Assembly: GCF_001679925.1 (NCBI RefSeq)
Contig: NZ_LYUZ01000092.1
Span: forward strand, 164,066-228,065
Source: Leisingera sp. JC1
GTDB lineage: Bacteria > Pseudomonadota > Alphaproteobacteria > Rhodobacterales > Rhodobacteraceae
Length of the DNA stretch: 64,000 nt
Reading direction: 5' to 3'
Part shown: piece by piece, positions 7,300-16,640 of the stretch
Position numbering within the stretch: the first letter of the stretch is position 1
How the letters are laid out: the number at the start of each line of letters is the position of its first letter
The notes under the pieces: model-generated
Databases searched by the model: none
Told to the model about the DNA's origin: nothing
Seen by the model: only the letters and a program-made list of their open reading frames with translations
Program-made: the position numbers and the translations under genes

Positions 7300-8340
7300 T
7301 CATCCAGCGGCGTGCGGCAAGACTGCTTCGCGGTAGTAATCCTGATACCAATCCACGAAGCGTGAAATGCCCTCATGCACGTCGGTCTGCGGCTTGTAGC
7401 CCGTGAGACTTTGCAGCAGCGACGCATCAGCCCAAGTCGCTGGCACGTCGCCGGCCTGGATAGGCATCAGGTTCTGCTGAGCCTTGCAGCCAGTCGCCGC
7501 TTCAATAGCTTCTATAAATGTGGTCAGCCGGACGGACTCGGAATTGCCGATATTGACGACCCTGTGCGGCGCGACCGGCGAAAGACTGTCCCCCTCCGGC
7601 ACAACACCGTCTGCCGGGCGGACCGGCACTGCATCCAACAACAGGCGGATTGCCTCAACCAAATCAGTGACATAGGTAAAGTCACGTTTCATATCGCCGA
7701 AATTGTAAACGTCTATCGGCGTACCTTCGAGGATCGCCTTGGTGAATTTGAACAGCGCCATGTCGGGCCGCCCCCAGGGGCCGTAGACGGTGAAGAAGCG
7801 GAACATGGTAACCGGCAGATCAAAAAGATGCGCATAGGAATGCGCCATGTTTTCAGTCGCCTTCTTGGTGGCTGCATAGAAGGACATCTGGTGATCGGCC
7901 TTCTGGGTTTCCTTGTAGGGCATTCCGGTATTGGCGCCAAAGGCCGACGACGTGGAGGCCAGCAGCATGTGGCGCGGCGGATAAGCGCGGGCAGCCTCCA
8001 GGATTTCAAATGTGCCGGTTATATTGCTTTCCAGATAAGACCGCGGATTTTCGATGGAATAACGTACCCCGGCTTGGGCTGCGAGATGCACAACGTATTC
8101 CGGCCTGTGCGCTGCAAACAGATCCAGCATGATACCCGGCTCTTCAATGCTGCGGTTGACCACTGTGAAATCCGGGTGCTGTTCCAGCATCGCCTGACGG
8201 TCTTTTTTGAGCTGGACACTATAGTAGTCAGAGAGGTTATCGATACCCACAACGCGAAAGCCGGCTTCCAGCAGCAACTGGCACAGGTGGTAGCCAATAA
8301 ATCCGGATGACCCGGTGACAAGAACGGTTTGCTGGGTCAT
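7300..8340 (-). CDS. NAD-dependent epimerase, UDP-glucuronate 4-epimerase-like
   Basis: This 346-residue extended short-chain dehydrogenase starts at ATG 8340 behind GGAG. The Rossmann motif GSSGFIGYHL near residues 10-19 binds NAD, and YAATK (Y155, K159) is the catalytic pair. The sequence GIDNLSDYY and the C-terminal DV-type tail match enzymes that interconvert UDP-glucuronate and UDP-galacturonate (CapI/LspL class). An in-frame extension upstream lacks a ribosome binding site. With the ExoY-type transferase 1.4 kb away it probably supplies an acidic sugar nucleotide for a surface polysaccharide. UDP-glucose 4-epimerase activity is a less likely alternative. Confidence 0.9.
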   Translation of the reverse strand: MTQQTVLVTGSSGFIGYHLCQLLLEAGFRVVGIDNLSDYYSVQLKKDRQAMLEQHPDFTVVNRSIEEPGIMLDLFAAHRPEYVVHLAAQAGVRYSIENPRSYLESNITGTFEILEAARAYPPRHMLLASTSSAFGANTGMPYKETQKADHQMSFYAATKKATENMAHSYAHLFDLPVTMFRFFTVYGPWGRPDMALFKFTKAILEGTPIDVYNFGDMKRDFTYVTDLVEAIRLLLDAVPVRPADGVVPEGDSLSPVAPHRVVNIGNSESVRLTTFIEAIEAATGCKAQQNLMPIQAGDVPATWADASLLQSLTGYKPQTDVHEGISRFVDWYQDYYREAVLPHAAG

Positions 8341-8604
8341 CAGTCTGCTCCTGGATCTGTCTGAGCTGCCAAGGTTGAAGCCCGGCGCGATGGTGCTGTT
8401 TTCGCGGGTGCCACGGCATCCGCTGTACATTATGGCAAACCGGGTTGGGTCACGCCATACCCGGTAGCCTTGCCCAATACGCAAGCCATCGAAAAGGTTA
8501 AACAACCTAGGCTGTTCCACTCTCCAGACAAACGAGGTCTACCTGCAAAATCAGGCCCGCCAGCGGCCTTGTTCCCGTTCTTTCAGCCAACGGCGGGCAA
8601 ACAT

Positions 8605-9309
8605 TCAGCCAGGTTGCCGCCCTTCGCCCATGTACAGCTTTTGCATATCCACGAAGCAGCCGTTTTCCAGCCGCTGCCGGATCACTGCCCAGCCTTCAGG
8701 GTTGCCCTGGATGGCCCTGTAAAGTTCCGCCGGGATTGTCATGTATTCGAGAAATTGTTCTGACCCGGTTTCCAGCCAGGCGAAGACATAGCCATCAGCC
8801 TCTTCATCCGCCTCGACCAGGCGCAGTTCGATGCCTTCGGCCATTGGAACCGACTCCACGCTGCGCAGGATATGCAGCTTCATCATCTCAACAATCGTGT
8901 CATCAAGACCCAATTGCTTGACCAGGAGTTTCTCCCGCACCGCAGGCCAGCCGAAGGTCAGACGCACCGCCAGTCCGTTGCCGACGTCGCGCGCTGCCGC
9001 TGGAGCCTGCGCCCCATAGCTGGTGTCAAACAGCGCCTTGGCTTCGTCCTCCAGTTCCAGGTGGTCGCGCAGGCGGCTGGCCGGCATTGCCGCGATCCAT
9101 TGGCCGCGGCCCGCATCCAGGTAGTTGAACTGCGGCTGCAGCCGGAAGCCTTCGCCGCAGGCGCCGCATCCGGTGTCCTGGAACCGGTCCTCCAGGATGT
9201 CTTCGCGCAGATCTGGGCGGCGATCAGCGTTCACGCTGCCCACGGCCATCATGGTCACCGGCGCTTCGCAGTGCGGGCAGACCAGGTTGACGGGGTGAAA
9301 TAGGGACAT
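8605..9309 (-). CDS. CpXC-domain protein, partner of the giant metallopeptidase-like protein
   Basis: The 234-residue protein has two CxxC pairs, C11-C14 (VCPHC) and C48-C51 (GCGAC), the spacing of the CpXC zinc-ribbon domain, a family of unknown function. The rest is an acidic alpha/beta region without signal peptide or membrane segment. The gene starts 19 bases after the 5.5-kb gene, on the same strand, so both are surely co-transcribed. This tight pairing suggests the CpXC protein acts on or protects against the large protein, for example as an immunity or chaperone partner; that is inference. Confidence 0.85.
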   Translation of the reverse strand: MSLFHPVNLVCPHCEAPVTMMAVGSVNADRRPDLREDILEDRFQDTGCGACGEGFRLQPQFNYLDAGRGQWIAAMPASRLRDHLELEDEAKALFDTSYGAQAPAAARDVGNGLAVRLTFGWPAVREKLLVKQLGLDDTIVEMMKLHILRSVESVPMAEGIELRLVEADEEADGYVFAWLETGSEQFLEYMTIPAELYRAIQGNPEGWAVIRQRLENGCFVDMQKLYMGEGRQPG

Positions 9310-9328
9310 TGGTCAGCCTTTCAACGGG

Positions 9329-12300
9329 TCAGAGTTTCGACAGCCAGCCAACGGCGGGATGGTTCGGCTTCAGCTTGCCGGAGTGGTAGGCGGCATAAAG
9401 CTCCGAGAACCATTCCCCCGGCGCCCGGAACTGGTAGCCTGTGATCCCCTTGGCCCGCTCGCTCAGCAGGTAGGAGTTCCAGGCGTTGGGGTAGCTTTCC
9501 TGGTAGACTACCCCGCCGATCGCCAGCTTCTTGGCGGTGGCCATGCTGGACCAGGGCTGGGCTGGTTCAGACGCCATATCGACAAACGCCTCCATCTGGA
9601 CGCGGCGGCTTTCCCACTCCTCGTCGGTGCATGCTTCGTCTTCCGGCCTGGGCGGCACATGGGCACTTTTGTTATGCGCCATGTATTCGGTGACATAGGC
9701 GGTGTCATAGCTGAATTTCTTGGCAATCTTGTCGGCGATGCCGGAGATATCCATACCATGCTCGGTCCAGCCGCCGTATTCCTTCTTCTTGCCGTTGCTG
9801 TTCATAAAACCATGCTTGTCGTCGACCGCATGGCCAACCTCATGCAGGGTGTTCCAGTTGAAGAAGGTGACCGGTTCGTCATTGGCGGGCTTGCATTTCT
9901 CCAGTTCGGCCCGCTCTTCCGGGGTCGCGGCGTCATCCAGGCTGCCGACGGCATCGTCACTGCCAAAAGCATAATTGGGCGAAGCCCCAGCATCGCCTTC
10001 ATGCATAACGATCCGCTTCTTGTCCCCTTGATACATTGAACCGCCTTTGGCGGCCTCGTTCACTGCGAAGTTTTGCAGCGAGTCATTGTTCAGCGTGTGA
10101 TCCAGCGGCAGGTCCTGCATTGCCTTGTAAAAGGCTACGATATTCGGCCCCTTCAGATTGTTGTCGGCAATCTCTGAGGCCGGAGCCAGGTTTTCGTTGC
10201 TGAAGTTCTTAATATCGCAACCGAAACGCGCTTTGAACGCAACCTTGACCACGGCGCGCTGCGCTTCCGGCTCCAGATTGTCGATCATCGCATCAAGTTC
10301 TGCCGTGCCATTGGGGCGCGACAGAATTTCTTTGATATCGTCTTCCTTGGGCGGGGTATTGGCACGCATTTCTGCCATCACAAAGGCGCTGGTGCCAATT
10401 GCGCGGGCCTCTTCCAGCAGCTTGACACCATCGCCAGGCTTCTTGACGGCGACCGCCGCCGCGGCATCACCCAGCTTCTTGCGCATAGTGTCGATGCTGG
10501 GTTTTATCGCGTAACGGTGCTCGTGCTTTTCCAGCACTTCCAGGCGCGGCTCCACCTCCGGTTTGGCGCGAAGTTCCTTATATTTTTTGTGCTGCTCCGC
10601 CATCTCCATCGCGGTTTTGGTTTGGGTGATAGCAGCTTCGATATCGGCGCTGACCTTGGCGTAGTTCTGGCCGCCCTTGGCGGCTGTTTCGGCACCGTCC
10701 AGCAGCTTTGAAACCGCGTCCGTCTCATCCTTCACATAGGCGGCCTCGGCGTGGCTTGTGACGGGCGGCAGGGCGGCTCGGGCGCGGCTGATTTCCTGCT
10801 CGATGAAGGCATATTGTGAAATCACCTCATCAGCAGTGTTGCAAGCTTCCAGCGCTGCTTTGAGATGCCCCTTGGCAGTCTTTGCGTCCAAGCCGTCTTT
10901 CTGGCAGTTTTCGATTTCGGTATTTGCAGTGTCCAAGTGGGTCTTGGCCACGGCAGCGTTTTCACGGCTGCCGACCACCTTGATCGACAGTTTCGCGGCC
11001 TGAACCTGTGGCCACCAGGGCGCGCTATCCTCATCGCCGCCGATTGCAGAGTTCACCGCTTCAAGGATGCCATGGGTATTGGCGGAACTGATCGCCTCCT
11101 CGGCAGAGCTGGCCACTTCCTCGGCCATGGTCTTGGCAGTGGCATAATCGCTGGAAGCCAGTTTGACCAAATTATCATACTTGGTGGTCAACCGGGTTAG
11201 CTGAGCCTGAATCGCGTCGGCGTGCTTGTGGCCCTTGGCCTCGGCCAGTTTGGTCTCAGCGGCGGCACGGGCGGGTTCAAAATCGGACGAACCCTTAACC
11301 GACTTCAGCAGCGCCTTGGCGTCCTCGGCAATTTGCTTCAGCAGCTTGATCGCCTGAGTGTAGTCGTTGTCGGTCAGATCGGTCCGCGCGGAATCGAGCT
11401 TGGCGGCCGCCAGCCTGTCGGTCAGCGCCTTGATCCTATCCTTGGTAGCAGCATTGTTTTCCGGCGCCAGCGCATCCACTGCTGCCTGGGTGTCAGTGAC
11501 GGTCTGATCATAGGGCGCTGCTGCGGCCAGAAGCAGTTTGCAGGCCTCAATCTTTTGATACGCCTTTTCGAACATCCGTAGCGCAGCGGAATAAGTATGC
11601 GCGGCCTTCATAGCCTCGTATTTGGCAAAATCAGCATCGGCGCGGGCAATCTGATGCACCCCGGCCTCCTTGCCCGGGCCAATCAGCGTGGCGCGTGGTG
11701 TTTTAAAGAAGGGGGTTTCCCAGCCCAGCACGGTTTTCAGGTTCTTCAGATCCTCGTCCGTTGCCTTCTCCCAGCCTGCGGCGGCCTTGGCCTTATCAGC
11801 GGCGGCCTTGAAATCGCGGGCCGTCTGCTTGGCGGTGCTTTCGTCGAGCAGGTCCTGGATCTCGGTCTTGCGGTGGGTCAGCTGGGTTTCGACATCGCCG
11901 CCCTCCGTGGTGATCTTGGTGATTATCGCGGTGGCCTTGGTGCGGTCCGCCTTGATGGTCTTGTAAAGATCTCCATCCGCGCGGGCTTGTTCGGCGATCT
12001 TGCGGGCGGCACCAAGTTTGGCCTCGGCGCCCTTGTAGTCATAGGCATCCGGCTTGATCAGGTCGTCAGCTTCGCCGGTCAGCCGGGTGATGTCATCCAA
12101 ATGCGGCTGCAGACAATTGGCATCGTTCAGCGGCGCCAGCGTTGCCGCCTGCGCAGCCAGCGAGCCCTTCAGCTCGCCATACGCACGGTGCTGGTGGATC
12201 AGCACCATGGCCATCTTCAGGTTGGAGATGGCACTGTCCAGGTGCGCCCTGGCATCATCATATTTCTTGGCCGTCTTGGCTTTTTCGGCTTCTGCCGCAG

Positions 12301-14866
12301 GCAATTGCGCCTTGGCGATCAGCGCGGTGAAGTCATTTCCGGTGTCCGCCGCGACCACCTTGTCGCGGATAGCGGTGAAGACCTTGAAGGCCGGATCCCA
12401 GTTCTTTTTTAGATCGTCGAGCGCGGCGGTATCGGTCATCCCGTCCAGCTCCACCGCGGACTCTGCCGCTGCCTTGGCGCTGTCAGCGCGTTTTTCGGCG
12501 TCCGCGACGCAAGCATTGGCAGTGGTGAAATCTTGTTTCAGCGCAGCTGCCGCTGCCTCCGTCATCAGTGCCTTGGCGTCTTCCACCATCGCTGCAGCCT
12601 GCGGTACGTTTTTCAGGGGATCGATTTTACCCTGAACGGCCACACGTTTTTCCTTGTAGGACTTGCAGGCATCCGCTTGGGCGGTCGCAGCGGGCCATTC
12701 GCCCTGGGAGGCGTCCAGCAGGGTCAAGGCGGTCGAGTATTTGTGCAGCACCGCTTCGGCCTTGGCAGAGGCAAGGTCAGCCTCCATTTTGAGGATGATC
12801 ACCTGAATGCCCGAGGCACCGTCGTGGTCCTTGAACTCTTTCAGCTTCGCCTCGAAAGCGGTGAGCTTGGGGCCGTACTGCTGAACAACCGGGATTTCCT
12901 TTTCGATGAAGGGGCGGATATCCCAGAACTTACCCAATAGCTTGATAGACTCGGTGTAATCCTTGCTCGTGGCCACGTCTGAACTGGTGTAAAAGCCATT
13001 GGCCTCATCCAGCTTGTCTTGCAGCAGTGCCTTGACCGGCGCAGCAAGGCCTGCCCAGCTGTCGACCCAGGTCTTGGCCTTGGGCCGCCAGTCTTCATAA
13101 AGCTTGCGCTGCTTGCGCACCTTGGCGGTTGTTTCATGAACCTTCGCGATCTCGTCCAGCTTCTGGATGCCGTCCTTGAATTTCTTGGCTGCCTTGTCCT
13201 GCTGGGCTGCGTCGTAGAGCCGCTCCATCGCCCGCGCGGCGTCGTCCACCGCCGGGTCGCCGACGGTTACTCCGCGGGCGGCATCGGCCAGCGCCTTGCG
13301 GTCAGGGTCGAGCGCCATGAAATGGGCGAACTCATCTGCCAGGATTTCGGCCTTGGCAATCGCCATCTCGGCCGAGGCTAGGTCGGCGGCGGCGGTTTTC
13401 AGGTCGTGCGCCTTGGCCTTGTCCACCGCAGCGGTGCGCAAATCTTTGATGCGGGTGATCTCTGGCGCGATTTCAGGTGCTGCGGCCTTGGGGTGGCTGG
13501 TCAGCGGCACCATCCGCAAGTCAAAGATCTCCAGCGCCTTCTGGAAGGCGGTCTTGGCCTGGGTGTCGGCGGCAACCGCCTTTTCCAGCGCATCCAGTGC
13601 CTTTTCACCGGCATCCAGCTTGGCGCCGCTGGCGTCCTCTGGCTTGGCTTTGGCCTGTGCGGCCAGTGCTGCGACCTTGTCGAGCGCGGCTTTCCATTTG
13701 TCCGGTGTCTGGCTGGCTGCTTCCGGAACCATCGTGTTGTATGTCTTGACCGGCCCGTCCTCCAGCGCCTTGAGCGCGGCCTCGATCCGGGCGATCTGTT
13801 CGTCGACAGTGGCATCCCCGGTCTCGCTGGTGGTGTCGCCGGAGGGCGGAGCAGCCTGCTCCGGCGCCTTGGCCGGTGCCTCTGGCTTGGTGGTTGTGGA
13901 AGCGCCGCCATCGCCTGCCGTCGCCTCGGCGGTTGCCGGAGCCTCCTCGCCGCCGGTGTCCGCGGCGGCCTGGCGGGCCTTGGAAATAGCCTGGGCCAGC
14001 GGGCCGACTGCCTTAAGCGCGCCTTCGTAATCCGGCGGGCTGGCAGCTGCGCGGGCTTTAATCTGAGTCCAGACGGTTTCGATCTTCTCCGACTGCGCGG
14101 TCTTCAGTGCCAGCACCTCGCCGATCAGCGGCTCCAGCTTGGCCGCTGCCTGTTGCCACTTACCTTCCAGCAAGCTTTGCCGCTTTGCCCGCGCGGCCGC
14201 GTCCTGGGCGGCGGTTTTCATCTCCGCGGAGAGCTTGGCGACATGCTCCAGAGCGGCGGCAAAACCGCTTCCATCTGCCTTGGCCTGGATCGCCTTCCAC
14301 AGCGCCTCTGCCTTGGAGAGGTCGATACCAGCAATGTCCCGGAGCTTGGCCATGTTGGCCTCCACCTTGGCGGCGGTGGTTTTCCACTTGGCCTCTGCCG
14401 GATCCGGTTCCGCGGAGGGGGCGGCCGGCGCATCGGACGGCGCTTCGGTGGCGGTGTCGCCGCTGGAAGCCGGAGCAGCCTGAGGCGTGTCCTCCGCCGT
14501 TTCATCTGCGTCATCATCTTCCGATTCGACGACATTCCCGGAAGGGTCGAGAATGAGGATCTTGTATTTGAGCCCGACCACCATGAACATCTTCTTGGCT
14601 TTGCGGGCCATGCCGGGCAGGATCTTGCCCTCGACCGACATCGACAGTTCCTTGCCGTCCAGCTTCAGCATTCCGAAGGTGAACTGCGGCGTCTCTCCGT
14701 CGGATTTGGCCTGCTTGCCCAAAACCTTGGCGGCCTTGGTCTTGTGGGTCAGGAAAACCGAGTTTTCGATTTTCTTGCCGAAGCACAACCCAAAGGCCAA
14801 CTCACGCTTGCGCGCGATTGCCATCTGTTGCTTGATTTCTTTTGCGGCGGATCCGTCAAGAGGCAT
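9329..14866 (-). CDS. giant helical-repeat protein with lethal-factor-like metallopeptidase domain
   Basis: The 1845-residue protein starts at ATG 14866 behind GGGAG. Residues 1-110 form a compact N-terminal domain (AFGLCFGKK, MARKAKKMFMVVGLKYKILIL). An acidic Ala/Pro linker follows (about 112-157), then about 1370 residues of alanine/lysine-rich helices with a second Pro/Thr linker near 300-350. Residues about 1540-1845 carry HEVGHAVDD at 1675-1683, the gluzincin HExxH, and GEWFSELYAAY with glutamate E1822 as likely third zinc ligand. Anthrax lethal factor has HEFGHAVDD and a similar FFAE motif, so an ATLF-type peptidase is the best call. No signal peptide or membrane segment is visible. A toxin or secreted effector is likely, the target unknown. 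Confidence 0.85.
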   Translation of the reverse strand: MPLDGSAAKEIKQQMAIARKRELAFGLCFGKKIENSVFLTHKTKAAKVLGKQAKSDGETPQFTFGMLKLDGKELSMSVEGKILPGMARKAKKMFMVVGLKYKILILDPSGNVVESEDDDADETAEDTPQAAPASSGDTATEAPSDAPAAPSAEPDPAEAKWKTTAAKVEANMAKLRDIAGIDLSKAEALWKAIQAKADGSGFAAALEHVAKLSAEMKTAAQDAAARAKRQSLLEGKWQQAAAKLEPLIGEVLALKTAQSEKIETVWTQIKARAAASPPDYEGALKAVGPLAQAISKARQAAADTGGEEAPATAEATAGDGGASTTTKPEAPAKAPEQAAPPSGDTTSETGDATVDEQIARIEAALKALEDGPVKTYNTMVPEAASQTPDKWKAALDKVAALAAQAKAKPEDASGAKLDAGEKALDALEKAVAADTQAKTAFQKALEIFDLRMVPLTSHPKAAAPEIAPEITRIKDLRTAAVDKAKAHDLKTAAADLASAEMAIAKAEILADEFAHFMALDPDRKALADAARGVTVGDPAVDDAARAMERLYDAAQQDKAAKKFKDGIQKLDEIAKVHETTAKVRKQRKLYEDWRPKAKTWVDSWAGLAAPVKALLQDKLDEANGFYTSSDVATSKDYTESIKLLGKFWDIRPFIEKEIPVVQQYGPKLTAFEAKLKEFKDHDGASGIQVIILKMEADLASAKAEAVLHKYSTALTLLDASQGEWPAATAQADACKSYKEKRVAVQGKIDPLKNVPQAAAMVEDAKALMTEAAAAALKQDFTTANACVADAEKRADSAKAAAESAVELDGMTDTAALDDLKKNWDPAFKVFTAIRDKVVAADTGNDFTALIAKAQLPAAEAEKAKTAKKYDDARAHLDSAISNLKMAMVLIHQHRAYGELKGSLAAQAATLAPLNDANCLQPHLDDITRLTGEADDLIKPDAYDYKGAEAKLGAARKIAEQARADGDLYKTIKADRTKATAIITKITTEGGDVETQLTHRKTEIQDLLDESTAKQTARDFKAAADKAKAAAGWEKATDEDLKNLKTVLGWETPFFKTPRATLIGPGKEAGVHQIARADADFAKYEAMKAAHTYSAALRMFEKAYQKIEACKLLLAAAAPYDQTVTDTQAAVDALAPENNAATKDRIKALTDRLAAAKLDSARTDLTDNDYTQAIKLLKQIAEDAKALLKSVKGSSDFEPARAAAETKLAEAKGHKHADAIQAQLTRLTTKYDNLVKLASSDYATAKTMAEEVASSAEEAISSANTHGILEAVNSAIGGDEDSAPWWPQVQAAKLSIKVVGSRENAAVAKTHLDTANTEIENCQKDGLDAKTAKGHLKAALEACNTADEVISQYAFIEQEISRARAALPPVTSHAEAAYVKDETDAVSKLLDGAETAAKGGQNYAKVSADIEAAITQTKTAMEMAEQHKKYKELRAKPEVEPRLEVLEKHEHRYAIKPSIDTMRKKLGDAAAAVAVKKPGDGVKLLEEARAIGTSAFVMAEMRANTPPKEDDIKEILSRPNGTAELDAMIDNLEPEAQRAVVKVAFKARFGCDIKNFSNENLAPASEIADNNLKGPNIVAFYKAMQDLPLDHTLNNDSLQNFAVNEAAKGGSMYQGDKKRIVMHEGDAGASPNYAFGSDDAVGSLDDAATPEERAELEKCKPANDEPVTFFNWNTLHEVGHAVDDKHGFMNSNGKKKEYGGWTEHGMDISGIADKIAKKFSYDTAYVTEYMAHNKSAHVPPRPEDEACTDEEWESRRVQMEAFVDMASEPAQPWSSMATAKKLAIGGVVYQESYPNAWNSYLLSERAKGITGYQFRAPGEWFSELYAAYHSGKLKPNHPAVGWLSKL

Positions 14867-15054
14867 GGGGCAGCTCCCTGGACTAAAAAACTGTTTAAAA
14901 TTAACGCCTTAACTTCGCGCTCCCTTAAGCGTCGCATGGAACCCGGAGTCCGGCAAGATTTTTTTCTTGTCAATCGCCTCAGGCTGCGCAGACTCAAAAC
15001 CGATGCGCATCGAGGTGAGACGCTGATGATGTTCCAGCCAGTCGGTTCTGCCGA

Positions 15055-15525
15055 ATGATGGGCCTGCGCCCCGCTCAGGCCGCGATATTCGCGGCCTTTG
15101 CAGGGGTTTGCGGCGGGCTGGCCGTGTGCTCTTTTGCCTCTGATAGCGGGACCGGACAGAGCGGAGGAATTCCCATGGCTTCAACCACGGCAGCAGACCT
15201 CGACGGCGCCTGGATCGTTCAGAAGGTCAAGGACGTCGACCTGGAAGCTTTCGATGATCTGCGGTTCGATTTTGACGCTGGCACGCTCTATGGCTCCAGC
15301 CCCTGCCGCAGTTTCACAACGACCTTCGGACCTGACTTGCACAACCTGATGTTTTCGCCTGTCCAGACAGGTGGCGGGCTATGTGACGAAGAGACTATGA
15401 TCATTGAACGGGACTTCATGCAGCAGATCAGTCTGGTTAACCGCATGGAAGTGGATAAGGAAGGTCAACTGGTCATGTATAACTTTGATCAGCCACTGCT
15501 TTGGGCCAATCGGCTGCCTGGTTAA
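15055..15525 (+). CDS. META-domain-like exported protein
   Basis: The 156-residue product has a hydrophobic N-terminus (about residues 5-28, ending VCSFAS) that may be a signal peptide; LAVC is a poor lipobox. From residue 45, LDGAWIVQKVKDVDL, a tyrosine/glycine turn and two cysteines (PCRSF, GLCDE) recall META/HslJ-like small beta domains. Function is unknown. The start is uncertain: two adjacent ATGs at 15055 and 15058 lack a clear ribosome binding site. The gene is divergent from the giant gene, with a 188-base AT-containing region between them that must hold both promoters. Confidence 0.6.
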   Translation: MMGLRPAQAAIFAAFAGVCGGLAVCSFASDSGTGQSGGIPMASTTAADLDGAWIVQKVKDVDLEAFDDLRFDFDAGTLYGSSPCRSFTTTFGPDLHNLMFSPVQTGGGLCDEETMIIERDFMQQISLVNRMEVDKEGQLVMYNFDQPLLWANRLPG

Positions 15526-15853
15526 CACAGCGCCCAGGCGGCTATGCCTTCGGTTCTCCCTTGATCAGGTCGGTTGCGTGTTCTGTTGTCCTTGACCCGG
15601 AGTACGGGGGGAACCAGTGAATGCCTGGCCTCCACATCGATGTTTATGCAAACCGATTAGCCCGGCGGCCGGCATTCGGCTATGGCAAGCAGGTCGCAGG
15701 TGGTCTTGCGGCCAAAAACACAGTGCGAATATGGAGAGTCGTAAAAACTATTCTAGTCAAACCAGGTTTCGGAAACCTGGTTGAACGCCATAATGGGCTA
15801 ACCTCGTTGAATCGCGAAAATTTCCGGCACTGACCGTGCTTCGATCTGACCTG
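15526..15853. other. intergenic region with a 23-bp palindrome
   Basis: The 328-base gap separates the converging META-like and iclR genes. No supported gene was found; a 70-codon plus-strand frame at 15621 has no recognisable content. The notable element is the palindrome at 15760-15782. Confidence 0.5.
15760..15782. promoter_or_regulatory. 23-bp perfect palindrome
   Basis: AACCAGGTTTC, one central G, then its exact complement GAAACCTGGTT. It lies 71 bases after the iclR stop between convergent genes. It could be a two-way transcription stop, though no U-run follows, or a regulator-binding site. Confidence 0.5.
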
Positions 15854-16627
15854 TCAGGACAAACGAGCCAGTTCCACTGCAGCCTTCTGCAGTTCTGGAA
15901 GGAACTCCATCAGTTCCTGCAGGCTTCGGCGTTGGGCCGGAGCATGCACTGAGAGTGTGGCAATGAGCCGGTTGCGCGCGTCTTGTACAGGGACCGCAAC
16001 GGCGACCATTCCAGCAATGAATTCCTCATCATCGGTGGAGTAGCCGAGGCTGGAAATGGCCTCCAATTCCGCACTGAGTTTATCAGGGTCGGTACAGGTT
16101 TTTGGGGTTACCGCCTCCAGAGACCGAGCCCGCAACACTGCGTCAAGGGTGTTTGCCTTCAGTGTCGATAGGTACATCTTGCCGCTGGCAGTGCAGTGGA
16201 ACGGAACCTGAGTGCCAATTGGCAGCTGAATACGCAGCGGCCATTTTGTTTCCACCCGGTCCAGATAGATCATCCCCTCCCGGTCCGGCGTGGCGAGGTT
16301 ACAGGTCTCGCCCAGCTCCTCGGCCACGCTCTTGAGGATGCTGAGGCGGGCCGTACGCAGATGCTCCGACGACATGGTGTTGAATGCCAGCTTTCGCAGC
16401 CGCGGGCCTGGCCCGTAGGCCCGTCCGTCAAGGTCGCGCTGCAGGAAGCCCTCGGCCTCAGCCGTCTGCATCAGCCGGTGCACAGTAGGCTTGGGCAATC
16501 CCATGGCCTCGATCATCTCGGCCGGCTTCACCGCAACGCCGCGGCGGACAACCTCCTCCAACAGCACCAGCAGGCGCAGGTTGGTGGGGATCTGCCCCTC
16601 TTTCTTTTCCGGCGCATCCGCTGCCAT
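15854..16627 (-). CDS. IclR family transcriptional regulator
   Basis: The 257-residue protein has an N-terminal winged helix (about residues 15-75, with MGLPKPTVHRLMQTAEAEGFL as the DNA-reading region) and the IclR effector-binding domain (GTQVPFHCTASGKMYLS near 140-156, GYSTDDEEFIAGMVAVAVPV near 213-232). IclR proteins bind as dimers to palindromic operators and respond to small carboxylates or aromatics. It begins 13 bases after the dctM stop, making it the last gene of the TRAP operon, so it probably senses the transported compound and controls this operon and the divergent GMC oxidoreductase. Confidence 0.94.
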   Translation of the reverse strand: MAADAPEKKEGQIPTNLRLLVLLEEVVRRGVAVKPAEMIEAMGLPKPTVHRLMQTAEAEGFLQRDLDGRAYGPGPRLRKLAFNTMSSEHLRTARLSILKSVAEELGETCNLATPDREGMIYLDRVETKWPLRIQLPIGTQVPFHCTASGKMYLSTLKANTLDAVLRARSLEAVTPKTCTDPDKLSAELEAISSLGYSTDDEEFIAGMVAVAVPVQDARNRLIATLSVHAPAQRRSLQELMEFLPELQKAAVELARLS

Positions 16628-16640
16628 CGCCGCCTCATCG

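Noticed and set aside
13406..15058. 550-codon frame opposite the giant gene
   Set aside because: Shadow; Gly/Leu/Arg-rich translation without family motifs.
15621..15833. 70-codon plus-strand frame between META-like gene and iclR
   Set aside because: No convincing content; probably chance, even though GGGGG precedes it.
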